Translations under genes and position numbers: made by a program
Part shown: piece after piece, positions 45,501-58,400 of the stretch
Numbering within the stretch: position 1 is the stretch's first letter
Layout of the letters: the number at the start of each line of letters is the position of its first letter
DNA from: Cercis canadensis
Lineage: Eukaryota > Streptophyta > Magnoliopsida > Fabales > Fabaceae
Direction: 5' to 3'
Length of the DNA: 64,000 bases
Assembly (NCBI GenBank): GCA_003255065.1
Contig: QAOA01007038.1
Location: 133,589 to 197,588, forward strand
The notes under the pieces: model-generated
Seen by the model: only the letters and a program-made list of their open reading frames with translations
What the model was told of the DNA's origin: nothing
Database searches by the model: none

Positions 45501-46875
45501 CTGTTTGTCTTGCTCCACGTACCAACAAGAGTCATCATCTTCCTTTTTCTCATTCTAGTCTTAGAACTTCTAGGCTTTCAGAATGTCTTTTTGATGATGT
45601 ATATATGGGGTCCTTCCCCACATGTTTCTTTTGATCAATTCAAATATTATGTTAGTTTTGTTTACCACTTCACAAGATACTCTTGGTTATATCCACTTAA
45701 GAACAAATATGATGTATTTCAAGTGTTTGTTCAATTTAAGGACCTTGTTGAATTTGTTTTTAATCAATCCATCACTTCCTTCCATTCAAATAATATGGGT
45801 GAATTCATAAAATTAAAGTCATTTTTTGCTCAACATAGTATTTCTTTCTTTACCACTCATCCCTACCCCTCTAAGAGGAATGGTCTTGTAGAGAGAAAAC
45901 ACGGACACATTATAGAAACTAGTATCTCCCCCTTGCACCATGCATCCCTTCCCATTAAGTTTTGGTCTCATGCTTTTCCAAATTTCTAATTACCTAATTA
46001 ATCGGCTTCTTACACCAGTTCTTAAAATGTCTTTATCATATCAAAAACTCTTTAATCAAAATCCTAATTATTCAAATTTTAGAGCTTTTGGTTGCCTAAG
46101 TTACCCCTGGCTATGTCCATACTCACTTCATAAATTTCACACCTGTTCCAAACCATGCATTTTTTTTTTTAAGTTATTTCACCAATCACCACTCCTTTAT
46201 CTATTATGATTTTGAAAATAAAAAATCTTACATTTCAAGGCCAGTCAATTTTTTTGAAAATATCTATCCATTTCAAACTAAAACTGACCCTACCCCTTCT
46301 CCCTCTACCTCGCTTGACCTAATTCTAGTATCCTACTTTCATGTTTCCCACTCCAACTCCAAATCTACTACTTCCCAACCGAACCCTATCTCAACTTCAC
46401 TTTAAATTCAAATCCTTCCCTTATTCTCTCTAACTCTTCAACTAATTTGAACCCTTCACTGTCCTTTCCCTTATCTCCATCTTCAAATTTAAATAACTCC
46501 GCACATGATATACATCCCTTATCATCTCCACGTTCCCCCATAATCTCATCTCAATCTTTATCTCAAAATTTAAATAATTCCTCTTTATTATCCCCTCCCT
46601 TTACCCAACTGAATCCTCAACCTTTAAACATATCCTCACTTGATCCAATTGCTGCCCCATTATCTTCTACATCTTCTCCTTCCCTTACCCAATCAAATAC
46701 GCCTACCTCTAACTTATACATATCTATTCCTTTTCCCTCCAATGCCAATTCACCTAACCCTAACCCTAACTCTAATCCTATCACTTCCTCTTCTACCCTT
46801 TTGTCCCCACACCATAACCCAAAACAACATTTTCAAACCCAATAAACCATTCAACTTTAAAGTCATTAAGCACCT
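42553..46875 (+). mobile_element. Second copia element (copy 2), part before the gypsy insertion
   Basis: An uninterrupted short probable 5' LTR (42553 to about 42713) and primer-binding site (42714-42726, TGGTACTAGAGCT) are followed by gag (LNQHNYPTRQILVDALF) from about 42787. Protease (DTGASYHVTNDSSTL) lies near 45010, GAG-pre-integrase near 45415, integrase to about 46110 (SITSFHSNNMGEFIKLKSFF, RNGLVERKHGHI) and a Ser/Pro/Asn-rich linker to 46875. A solo LTR interrupts it at 43563-44865. The gypsy element enters at 46876 and the copia element resumes at 63129. Decayed, with many breaks. Confidence 0.88.
43563..44865. repeat. Solo LTR of 1303 bases inside the copia gag region
   Basis: The insert runs from TGATGAGATG to GGCACCCGTCA (TG...CA). 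It is flanked by CCTGT (43558-43562) and CCTAT (44866-44870), a 5-base duplication with one later change. The other version shows the empty site CATCACCTGTCCACTG at about 31080-31095. It shares phrases with the insert at 60083-61418 (CTTAGTCTTTT near the start, GGAAAGCTGA inside, ACACAAACCCCCC / ACACAACCCCCC near the end), so both are probably LTRs of one gypsy-type family. Confidence 0.82.
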
Positions 46876-48208
46876 TGTTGTGAGAAAACATAGCGCAAAT
46901 GCACACTATCATCTTGCAAGTAATATAATAAAAGTGAGTTGTCGTTCCCACGAGAATTAAAGCTATTAATTACTAAAATTGGGTTGATCCCAATTTTATT
47001 TTATCAATTGATTAAGGAGAAATTGCAAGAATAAACTAAATAAACCAAAAGTAACCAAAAGAAGATAAAAATAAAAAATTAATATAGAGAGAAAGTCTAG
47101 GGGTTCCGATTTCACTATAACTAATCCCGATTTTTATTCCTTATTTCCTTAATCTAGATTTATCTTTCTAAATGCTTAGATTTCCTAATTTATTCATTAG
47201 CCTTTCACAAGATCTAATAAAAATATTTTCAACTTATGAACTCACTATATTCCTATGTGAATTTTCAATAACTAGAAAATTCATTTAATTCTATAGATCT
47301 CTATAATTGACTACACAATCCATTGAGTTATATCTCTATCCTACATGCAACCTATGGTATTTATCCCAATGAACTAAACACACAAATCTCCTTTTGATCT
47401 CATTATGATTAACCTATTAACTAATTGGTGATCAATCAATTAGAAGCATAAAGAATATAGATGAATACTCAAATAGAAAAGATAAAATCTTAGATTAATT
47501 CAAAAACAAACTGCAACTGTTCATAATTAGGCTACATCATACCCCTAGGAAGAAATTAGTTCATGACTATAATATAAAATAAAATTGATGAAATTCTAGA
47601 CATAGATGAGAAGAAAGAAGAATAAAACTCAAAGTAGAAGCCCAATTCTGTTGTCATCAATTCTTGCTCCAATCCTTGTCTTGCCTCTTCTTTGCTTTCA
47701 AAAAGTCACAAAGTTCAACCTAATCTAAGAGCTACAATTCTTATTTATACTACTTTACATAAATCCTATTTAAATTAGGAAACATTATAAAAGTCACAAA
47801 ATAAAAACTCTAGGTGCTGCAGGTCTTGGAATTGGGTGCAACTACCCTTTATCTTGGGTTGGAAAGGGGTTACGGGCATTGGGGCTCTTGAACATAAGGG
47901 CTAGGGCGCTGGCCACTCAACAAATATTGCTGGCGCTGGGGTTGTAGCTTGAACATAAGGGCTGGGGTTCTTGCTTTCAAGAGCTGGGGCTCTAGTTCTT
48001 TGGCCAAAGTTGCTGAATTTTCCTTTGCATCTTGCCTCTTTTGCACATACTTTAGCACTTATTTCACCTTATTGTACCAAAGTCTTTGTAACTTAAATAA
48101 ATCTACAAAAGTAACAAAAGCACACAATTTAACATTAAAATTCCTTCATAAACAAACAAAATATTAAACTAAAGATACTTAATGAGTGGATATAAAATCC
48201 ACTCAACA
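46876..48208 (-). repeat. Gypsy LTR 2 (1333 bases), outer left
   Basis: TGTTGTGAG to CCACTCAACA, preceded by CACCT. It is the counterpart of LTR 1 (33096-34436) and pairs with LTR 4 as the outer LTRs of the complex. The purine-rich tract on its inner side reads AAGTTTAGGGTTATT on the minus strand, identifying it as the 3' LTR. Confidence 0.87.
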
Positions 48209-49200
48209 AATAACCCTAAACTTAAGATTTGCTTGTCCTCAAGCAAAGAAAAAGAAAAATTAAATTCTACTCAGAATCTAACTACATAGTGAAAATTTAA
48301 TCTACTAACCATATAGGCCTCAAAGATTTCAATTAAGCACAACTCCAAAAAAATTTCAAGGTAGTGTGAATGTGTATAATTTTAACCCAAGAGTCAATCT
48401 CATCTCACTAGAATTCCCTCTATGTGTGTAAATATAGCCCTTGCTTACCCTATTTTCTACACTTAAATCAGATTATGAAAACAAGCTCACAAAGAAATAA
48501 TCTCCAATTTTAAAAATCTAGAATTCCATATGCTTGCTTTTCAAGTCTATCTCCACTATTGTAGGCAAAGCACAACATAAAGGATCAAATGGACTTTTCA
48601 TTGGCTTGTAATGTGCGGTTGGGTTCAAGGTAAGATAATAGATAACAATAAGGCTTAAATCACCCATCACACAAATTCTGTTTAGAGCAAATTTCAAGAG
48701 CACCCATTTGTCCATGAGAAATTTTACAAGTTTTTTTTTTTTTCCTGTTGATTTCTTATACTAATAGTAAAGAAATTACAAAAAGGGAAAATAAAAATTC
48801 AAAGAAAAGTTAACAAAAAATCATATATTATCACACTTAAATTAACTTTACAAAGTTTGATCTTAGACTTTACACATTTTACAATCCAAATGAAACTAAC
48901 TAAAACAGTTATTACTATAAGAAACTAACTCTAAATTAATAAAATTCATCAACCCTAGAGTTAGAAAAAAACAGAAAAATCCCAATAAAATAAACAAATG
49001 TAGAGGCAATTTTCCTGCTAATCAACTCTATAATTAATTTTTCCTAAGATCTTATGCATAGTTGACAAAATTGCCTTCAGCATAGGCTGCAATATTGTAG
49101 AGGGCGCAGCTATTGGAGATGAACGCCTACGATCGTCTAACATTTGTCATACAAAAGAGTAATTAATTCAACATAAACATCAAATAGGTAATTAAATTAG

Positions 49201-49316
49201 CTAACCCCTAAACGTCTAAACCCAAACCCCACATCACTAAACCCCCAAACCCTAAATCCAAATCCTAAATCCTTAACCCTAACCCCTAACCCCTAAATGC
49301 CTAACCATAAACCCAA
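49201..49316. repeat. Degenerate telomere-like repeats (second version)
   Basis: CCCTAAA-type heptamers with variants, as at 35428-35540 but with an additional AACCCCT unit (ACCCTAACCCCTAACCCCTA). Embedded in the gypsy non-coding region. Confidence 0.7.
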
Positions 49317-49410
49317 AATAAAAGATTAGACAGAGTCTCCCTTAAAACTTGAACAATCTAGGAATTATAAATTTCACATAATTACCTAAAACAGTCAAAA
49401 TTCTTTATTA

Positions 49411-49715
49411 AATCAATACGGTAAAGTTACTTAAAATAGTCAAAATTCTAATAAATTTTACAACATCCAAAAAAAATTCAAAAAATAGCACAATCATTCT
49501 ACACAATTCATATAACAAAAGCCCTAACAAAATTTAAAGCAATCTAACCAATTCAATAATTAAATCAATACAATAAAGTCACCTAAAACAGTCAAAAAAT
49601 TCTAACAAATTCTACAACATCCAAAAAAATGCAAAAAATAGCACAATCATTCTACACAATTCATACAACAAAAGCCCTAACAAAATTTAAAGCTTTCTAA
49701 CCAATTTTATCATTA
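49411..49715. repeat. Two tandem units of about 152 bases (one unit in the other version)
   Basis: AATCAATAC begins units at 49411 and 49563 and recurs at 49716. Each unit holds ACAACATCCAAAAAAA, CACAATCATTCTACACAATT and AAAGCCCTAACAAAATTTAA. At 35631-35782 the first version has a single unit. This points to a unit gain or loss in one lineage. Confidence 0.75.
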
Positions 49716-52700
49716 AATCAATACAATAAAGTTACCTAAATTTGGATACCTATAGCAATTTACAAATCTTCCATCAAAACGAGGTATGCCTAAATCCATA
49801 ATTACATAGACATCATTTCACAAACAAAAGATGATAAAATTACAAAATAATCCACCTAGAAACAGAAGAACTTCAAGTTTGGTTTTAGAGACAAAAATAT
49901 AAACTAGAAATCAGTAGAAATAGGCATACCTCTACTCCAAAGCAAATAAATTGAGCTTGAAACTCCTTGATGCCACCAAAAAAAGGTGAATAATGGCTGA
50001 AAAATTGAAATCGCACAAGGGGAGAGAAACCGAGATGAGGAGTGGGAAAAGTGAATATAAAAATGAGGAATAAGAGTTGCGGGGTGAGAAGAAATATCTA
50101 GATCTCTCACAGATTTTGGCCCGCGAGAAATTTTAAGACTCAAATTTTAACTTTGGTGAAACGGTGCATTCTGTTTCTCACGGACTTTCTCAATGAATCT
50201 TTCACAGAAAAGTTTTCCGTAAGAAGATTTCATGAGCTTCTCACAGAAAAAATTTCCCTAAGAAACTTTTGAGAAAATTGAATTTTTGATGAAATTTTCT
50301 CACGGATTTTCTCAACAAAAATTTTTTCGTGCGAAGTTCTTATTGAATGCTAATCCGTGAAATTTTAGTGAGGAATTGAGTGTTTTCTTGTAGTGTTTGG
50401 TGGCAATTTTATTGACATTTTTTTTTCTTTTCTCCACCAATTCTCCCTAATATTCCTAGCTCTAGATGCTCTTAAGAATGAAAATGTGCTTTTAGATGAA
50501 AGGTTCAAGTCAAAAGATTATACAAAAGGCTAGAGTGAGTGTAGGTGACAAAGAAACTGACTAATTTAAACTCAATGAGATATGCTAGGGATAAAATATC
50601 ATATAAATGGTTAGTTAGAAAAGCTCAAACTAAACAAAAATAGCCTAAATCATATCCCTAATATTGTGTAGCCTAAGATTTTGCTTCGACTAACAATCAA
50701 GCAAGTTTTAGCATTCTGTGAGATTTTGAAATGGCTAAATTCACATAATTATCTCTAAGCATGCAAATTTCAAGTGAGAAGGGTTATGTGCTCAGTGATT
50801 AAGGAAATTTCAGTTAAACAATAATTAACACAAGAGTCAATTAAAAGAAAAAACACAACATCTATCATTTTTTCTAGAGTTTTAAATTAGGGAAAAATTA
50901 GTTTTATTATTGGCCCAAGGTTTTGAATTAAAAATTTTCATTCAATATTGTACTTCACAAACTAAAGAAAAACAAGAATTAAACATAAAAACTACCTAAA
51001 AAAAATAAGAATTAAACATAAAACTACGTAGAAAGCATTTAAATATACCTATAATCAAAGTTAAATTCCCTATACAGTAGCTCAGGAATAATTCCCCACC
51101 CAAAAATTTAAAGGAAACATTGTCCTCAATGTTTAAAGCAAAGAAGAAAGAGATAGTAAGACTTCCCTGAAATGGAGGCGGATCACTCTACATTATCATC
51201 ATGTGGAGTTGTAGGAGGCACACTTAAACTAACCCAATGCTAAGCTCAAATAGTCATGAAAGCTACCCAAAGTGGTGAGAAGTCACCTAGTAGTCAAGTG
51301 TTGATCAAATACCAAATAACCAAACCAAAGCTTACATGCAATGTGTAATGGTGGAGGTGCATGAAAGTAGCCAAAATTGAGTACATGCACCAAGCTACCA
51401 AGTGATAATTAAATGTGTAAGCACCTAAGCATAGGTAGTCAACTAAGGAAGGGCATCATCCATGGCAAGTTATGGGCACATAGCAAGTGCCATCTATAGA
51501 CTCCATGGGGCATGGAAAAGGTGTGGATTGATGTATCTTGCACAAAGAAAGTCTTTTTGCCAAGCTAGAACCGAATTTAACTAGTGGCGGTTCTAGGAGG
51601 CATTTTTTCAAACACCTTGCATGCAAGAATGGCTAACCATGAACTATACCCCATAAGTAGTTGTGAAGCCCTCTAAATGGCCAACAAGTCTCCAAAGAAG
51701 AGTAAAGCACTAGGGAATATGAAAGGACACTACAAAAATTCATGGGTAGCAATGGGTTCTTACCATAGAAGAGATGGATTGAGAAAATGCAATGCCCATG
51801 GGTGGCAAAGGGGAGGTGCGGTTTTACCTTTTGGTGTCCTTGCTTGTGTGTTTTTGGAGAGATTTTGGATGTGGGAATGATGAATGGATAGAGGTTTTTA
51901 GGTGATTTTGGTTGAGGTTTGAGAAAAATTTGGAGAGTTATGGGAGAAGGAATGTGGTATGCTTTTGGTCTTCCGTGGGTGTTGTTCTTGGTGGCTTGAT
52001 GGTGAGGGATGAAGAACAAGTGACTTTGATGAGGATTGATGATGTTGGAGCATGAAGATGAAGCAAAAATATGGAACTTGAAGGTAGAGATTGGGTTGGA
52101 GATGGCTTTCATTGATGGAAGATTTGTGTTTAGGAAATCCTAAGCAACAAAGGAAGGCTGGGAGCAAGAAGAAGATTCCTAAATATTTGGAAGTGTTAGT
52201 GAAACCATGCGTTTTAGGAACACCCAATTTTTTTTTTTTTTTTTAAATAACAAACTTGGATGTCATAGGAGCAAGGGCGCTGATATGCGGGCACCCCTGC
52301 TCTCCCTTGCTGGTGTCGTGGCGCTGCTAAGCTAGGCTTGTGGCGTCGTGACGCTGGTTCCTTCTTGAGTTGGTAATGTACGCGCATAAGGGCAGCTGCA
52401 CTCCCTGTCCAGCACTGGTGCGCTTTCTCTCTATGCCATGGGCGCTGCGGCGCTATCAACCTAGCGCTGTGGCGCTTGTTACTCCTCAGCTTTGGGCAAT
52501 TTGTCACTCATGCAACCACCACACTTAGGATTTATGCCCTGCAAAAATTTAGAAAATTAACCATTAAAATTAAATTTAGTAGCTAGAATTAAAATCTTCC
52601 AAAGAAAATATAAAGCTAAATAAATTAAAATAAATTCTAAAAACTCTTGGGTTGTAGTTTTGGAGCTAGAAATAACTAGAAACTAAAATTAAAAATTTAC

Positions 52701-53264
52701 TAAAGCTAAGAAATAAAATAAAATATAAGAGATTGTAAAAAAAATCTTGGGTTGTCTCCCAATTAGCACTTAATTTCTAGTCTTCAGCAGGATTATCTCT
52801 AGAATAAATGAATCAGGATAAAAAAAGGCAGTGGAGGACTTTTGGAACTTCACTCCACCATCTCTATGTTCATTGGTTTTGCCATGTATTTTAAGTTTCC
52901 ACACCTTATTTGCTTCCACATAGCAAGAAAATTTACCAAAGTGCTCCAAAAGTATATTTCTAAATGATGACTTCTTGTTCTTTCTTTTCTTATGAAGCTC
53001 TACTCGAGGTAAGGAACTAGATTCTTGTTTCTTGAAAATTTTCTTATCTTTAGACTCTAAATCAGGTGGCTCTTCCTTATTAGACGTTCCCATAATGTGA
53101 GCTTCAATTGGGTCATTCAGGGAATTTACTTGAGTCACTTCTTTGGTGCTTCAATTTATGGTGTCAATTTTGAAGCACATATTTACTTCATCTGGGTGCT
53201 TTATTTCCTTGAAAACTTTGAAAGACATTTGATCACCTTGCACTCTTAGAGTGAGTTTCCATTT

Positions 53265-53627
53265 CTATACATCAATGAGAGCTTTCCCAATTGCTAAAAA
53301 TGGACGACCAAGAATAGTAGGGATTTCTTGATTCTCCTCCATGTCAAACACAATGACGTTAGCTAGGAAGATAAACTTATCCACTTTTACCAACACATCC
53401 TTAAGAATTCCCCTATGATACTTAATTGATCTATCCACCAATTTCAAGGAGATGAAAATTAGTTTAATTTCTCCTAAACCCAATTTCCTGAAAATAGAGA
53501 GAGGCATCGGATTTATGCTTGCTCCAAGATCACAAAGAGCTTTATAAAATAAATAATTTCCTAATGTGCAGGGAATAGAAAAACTCCTTGGATCTTTGAG
53601 TTTAAGAGACAACTTCTTTTGCAACAT
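53265..53627 (-). other. Protease region of the gypsy element
   Basis: A minus-strand stretch with ALCDLGASINPMPLSIFRKL and LGRPFLAIGKALIDV, the flaps and active-site Asp of a retropepsin-like aspartic protease as found in Athila/Tat polyproteins. The identical stretch is at 39320-39682, and a more diverged one at about 58528-58713. Part of a broken element. Confidence 0.8.
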
Positions 53628-54021
53628 GGCACTGCACTCCTCAGTAAGTGTAATTATCTCAAATTCTTTTCAGCTTTCTTTTGTTAGACAAAATGTCCTT
53701 CATGAATTTGACATAGCTGGGCATTTACTCAAAAGCATCTGCAAATGGGATGTTGATGTGCAACTTCTTAAACAGTTCCAGAAACTTAGAAAACTGATTG
53801 TCCAGCTTCTTCTTCTGGAATCTTTGAGGGAAAGGAATAGGTGGAACATAAGGTGGAGGATTATCTGGAAATAACTTAGATGTCTTCCCTACAGATTTCA
53901 CAGGTGGTTCTACTGGGATGTCTTCCTTTGTCTCAGGCTCAATTGGTTTACTGGGCATCTTTGCTACTTTAGATGGTTCATCTAAGGTCTTACTATTATG
54001 AAGAGTGATAGCCATGACATG

Positions 54022-55262
54022 TGTTGTGAGAAAACGAAGCACAAGTGCACACTATCATCTTACAAGTAATATAATAAAAGTAAGTTATCATTCCCACGAT
54101 GATTAAAGCTATTAATTACTAAAATTGGGTTAATCCCAATTTTATTCGATAAATTGATTAAGGAGAAATTGCAAGAATAAACTTAAATAAACTAAAAGTA
54201 AGCAAAAGTAGATAAAAGTCAAAAATTAATATAGAGAGAAAGCCTAGGGGTTCCAATTTCACCATAACTAATCCCAGTTTTCATTCCTTATTTCCTTAGT
54301 CTAGATTTATCTCTCTAATTGCTAGTCAAGATTCCCTAATTTATTCACTAGCCTTTCCCAAGGTCTAGTGAAAATATTTCTAAATTATGAACCCACTATA
54401 TTTCTATGTGAATTATGAATAACTAGAAAATTCATTCAATTTTATGGATCCCTTTAATTGACTACATAGGCCGTTGAGGTACATCCATATCCTACATGCA
54501 ACCTATGATATTTATCTTAATGAACTAGACACACAAATCTCCTTTTGGTCTCATTGTGATAAATCTATCAACTAATTGGTAATCAGGCAATTAGAAGCAT
54601 GAAGATCATAGATGAACACTAAATTAGGAAAAAGATTAAATCATAAATTAATTCTAAAAGGAATTACAACAATTCATAATTAGGCTACATCATAGCCCTA
54701 GAAGGAAATTAGTTCATGACTATAAAATAAAATAGAATTGATGAAATTCTAGACACAGATAAGAAGAAGGAAATTAGTTCATGACTATAAAATAAAATAG
54801 AATTGATGAAATTCTAGACACAGATAAGAAGAAAGAATAATAAAACTCAGTGTAGAAGCCCATATTTATTGTCATCAATCCTTGCTCTAATCCTTGTCTT
54901 GCCTCCTCTATGCTCTCCAAAAAGTCTAAAAGTCCTATTTATACTATTGTTACAACATCCTAATTTAATTAAGGTAAAAATTGTCACCGCCTTAAGGAAG
55001 CAATCCAGGCGCTGAGGCCCTTGGCTAAGAAAGCTGAGGTGCTTTGCCTCTGGTGGAAAGAAGGGTCATGCGAGCTAGGCCTCTAAACCATAGGCATTGG
55101 GGTGCTTTCACTCTGCTTGGTGTGTGTGGTAGCGTTGGGGCGCCTTCTTTGCTTGGCATAGGCATTGGGGCTCTTGCTTTCAACTACAAAAAGAGTAGAT
55201 ATAAACAATAGAAAACATTAAGCTAAAAGTACAAAAAGAGTAAATATAAAATCTATTCAAAA
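54022..55262 (-). repeat. Gypsy LTR 3 (about 1241 bases), inner
   Basis: It starts TGTTGTGAG directly after ATAGCCATGACATG of the internal region. The matching place in the neighbouring internal copy (about 59085-59115: ACCATCACATGCTCTTTAGG) is uninterrupted. It is clearly diverged from LTR 2. It contains a 65-base tandem duplication (54701-54765 and 54766-54830). On its inner right side the minus strand reads GCTTGAGGACAAG and AAGTTTGAGGGTATT, marking a 3' LTR. Confidence 0.8.
54701..54830. repeat. 65-base tandem duplication within LTR 3
   Basis: GAAGGAAATTAGTTCATGAC to ACACAGATAAGAA occurs twice back to back without differences that I could see. The other three LTRs have one unit. Exact identity suggests a recent event. 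Confidence 0.85.
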
Positions 55263-58200
55263 AATACCCTCAAACTTAACATTTTCTTGTCCTCAAGCAA
55301 AGAAAAAGAAAAATTAAATCTACTCAAAAAATGCAAACATGCTCACAAAAAATAATGTCCAATTTTATTTTTTTTTAAATCCTCAATCTTATATGCTTGC
55401 TTTCATGTCAATCTCCACTAATATAGGTAAATCTCAATATAAAGGATCGGAAGGACTTTTGATTAGCTTGTAATGTGTGGTTGGGTTAAGGGAAGGATAA
55501 TAGATAACAATGTGGCTTAATTCACCCATAACACAAATTTAGTTTAGAGCGAATTTCAAGAGCACCCATTTTTCTTTTCACTTTTAACTCCCCCAAACTT
55601 GTTTTCTTCTTTACTTTGTCATCCACCAATAAAATTCTTATTTTTGGGCCACTACATCCATACTCAATGCTTTTAAGACAATCTTTCTTCTTTATGTTTC
55701 TTTTCAATATTTGCACAATTGTCTGTTCTTTTCATTGCAATTTTTTTTTTTCTTTTTAGCAAGGATGTAGCACTTTGATTTTCATTTCTTTGCTGGCAAT
55801 TGCATTGACATTTTTCTTTCCTTTTCTTCACCAATTCTCCCTAATATTCCTAGTTCTAGATGCCCTTAAGACTGAAAATGTGCTTTAGATGAAGGGTTCA
55901 AGCAAAAGATCATACAAAAGGCTAAGGTTAGTGTATGTGACAAAGAAACATGCTAAATTATGCTCAATGAGGTATTCTAGGGATAAAATATCATACAAAT
56001 GGTTAGCTAGAAAGGCTCAAACTGAACAATAATGACCTAAATCATATCCCTAATATTGTGCAGCCTAGAATTTTGCCTCGATTGACAATCAAGCAAGTTC
56101 TAGCATTCTGTGACATTTGAAATGACTTAATTCACATAATCATCTCTAAGTATGCAAATTTCAAGTAAACCATGTTATGTGCTCAGTAATTTAGGAAATT
56201 CTAATTAGAAAAAAATTAACACAGGAGTTAATAAAAAACACAAACACGACATCTATCATTTTTCTAGAGCTGTAATCATTGAAAATCAATTTTTTATCTG
56301 CAGCTCAAGGTTTTTAATAAAAAAAAATTCACTCAAGGGTACTACTTTACAAACTAAATAAAATAATAGATAGAAACATAAACATTACCTAGAAAAGCAT
56401 TTAAAGATACCCAACAAGTTAAGTACAAGTTAATACAACAGCTTGGGAAATAAATTCCCCACCACCAAACGTAAAGAAAACATTGTTCTCAATGTTTAAA
56501 GCAAATAAGAAAAAGATAGTAGGACTTCCCTGAAATGGAGGCAGATCACTCTGCATCATCATCCTGTTGAACTGTTGGGGGGGGGGGGGNACACTTTAAC
56601 TAACCCAATGTTAAGCTCAAATGGTCATGAAAGCTACCCAAAGTGGTGAGAAGTCACCTAGTAGTCAAGTGTTGATCCAATACCAAATAACCAATGCAAA
56701 GTTTATATGCAATGTGCAATGGTGGAGAGGCATGAAAGTTGCCAAAATTTAGTACATGCATCAAGCTACCAAGTGCTGATTAAATGTGTAGGCATCTAGG
56801 CATAGGTAGTCAACTAAGGAAGGGCGTCATGCATGGCAAGCTATGGACACATAGCAAGTGGCATTTATAGACTCCATGGGGCATGGAAAAGATGTGGATT
56901 GATGTCTCTTCCTCAAAGAACTCTTTTTGGTGAGCTAAAACTGAATTTAACTTATGGGGGTTCTATGAGGTATTTTTTCGAACACCTTGCATGCAAGAAT
57001 GGTTGACCATGAACTATACCTGATTTGTAGTTGTGAAGCCCACCAAATGGCTAAAAAGGCTCCAAATGAAGAGCAAAACACTAGAAAAGATGAAAGGAAA
57101 CATAAAAAATCCATGGGTAGCAATGGGTCTTTACCATAGTGAAGATGGAGTGAGAAAACAAAATTCCCATGGGTGCTTGGTGGGAGGTGAGGTTTTGCCT
57201 CTTGGATGCCTTCCTTGTGTATTTGAGATTGTCACTTGAAGGAAGTGTTGTGATGGATGGAGGGGTAGAGGATTTTGAGAGATGTTGGTTGATGTGGGTG
57301 TGTGTTTTGGAGAAGGAAATTTGATGAAATTAAGAGGTGAGAGGCAGTTTGGGTTCTTGAGATGGTGTTTTGTTAGCTTGAAGGATGTGTGGTGATATGA
57401 AGCAATGGGTTGTTGTTTGCAAGAGGGATTGAGAAGGAAACTAAAAGTGCAACCAAGAGGAAGAAGGAAACCAATTAGGATGACCGAATGGGCATCTGAA
57501 TTTTTTTTTTTAATATGAAATGTGAAACTTACAGAGGTTAGGGCATTGCTATGCAAGTGTCCTAGCGCTTCTCTGCCCTCTCGGGCGCTCGGCTCCCTAC
57601 TTCATGGGTCGCAAGGCTTTTTCTCTATACAATGGCTTTTAATGCACGCATGGGAGACTCACTGCGCTGAGTTTCTGCCTCCTACGCAAGAAATTTCACA
57701 GTGGAGTTTTAAAATCCTAAAAGTGAACATGCAAAAACGAGTAATTTGACTATGTTAAAAGAAAATTTAATCAGGAAAAAGAAACTAAGAACTAAAAATA
57801 AAAAATAAAAAAATACTAATACGACTAAAATAAAATAAAATAAGAGAAAATGCTATAAATTATTGGTTTACCTCCCAAGTAGTGCTTCATTTATAGTCTT
57901 TAGCTAGACTGTCTCTAGTATAAATCAACCAGGATCAAGAACGGCAGTGGAGGACTTCTGAAACTTCACTCCACCATCTCTATGTTCATTCATGCATTTT
58001 AAGTCTCCACACCTTGTTTGCTTACCTATAGTAAGAAAATTTACCTAGGTGCTCCAAAAATTACTTGCTAAATGATGGCTTGTTTTTCTTTCTTTTTTTT
58101 AATGAGGCTCTCTGCGAGGTTAGGAACTAGCTCCTTGATTCTTATAAATTTTCTTGTCGTTAGACTCTAAATTAGGTGGCTTTTCCTTTTTAGATGTCTC

Positions 58201-58400
58201 CATAGTGCGAGCTTTAATTGGGTCCTTCAATTTGGTGCTTCCATCTATAGTGTCAATTTTAAAGCACACATTTACTTCATTTGGGTGCTTTATTTCTTTG
58301 AAGACTTTGAAAGAGACTTGGTCACCTTGCACTCTTAAAGCAATTTGCCCTTTTCTGCACATCAATGAGAGCTTTCCCAATTGTTAAGAATGGATGACTA
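55263..58400. other. Internal region of the gypsy complex, right copy
   Basis: Collinear with the 3' half of the internal region at 48209-53260 but more diverged and shorter. It has no telomere-like tract. No RT or integrase recognised. A poly-G run with an n lies at 56577-56590. Confidence 0.55.

Larger units (their letters stand above)
48209..51160. other. Non-coding internal part of the gypsy element (copy 2)
   Basis: Counterpart of 34437-37200: AT-rich, with telomere-like repeats at 49201-49316 and a 152-base tandem repeat at 49411-49715. No protein domain recognised. Confidence 0.6.
41074..53745. repeat. Second version of the 14 kb locus (matches 25880-39800)
   Basis: Matches 25880-39800 from GGAAATCTTTAGCA to AAAAGCATCTGCAAA. 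Beyond 53745 the gypsy element continues without interruption, whereas the first version stops at an n. This version lacks the hAT-like insert and has a solo LTR (43563-44865) and an extra 152-base tandem unit (49411-49715). Confidence 0.85.

Noticed and set aside
46447-46960. Ser/Pro/Asn-rich plus-strand ORFs of 106-132 codons
   Set aside because: This is the low-complexity linker between integrase and reverse transcriptase of the copia element, not a separate gene.
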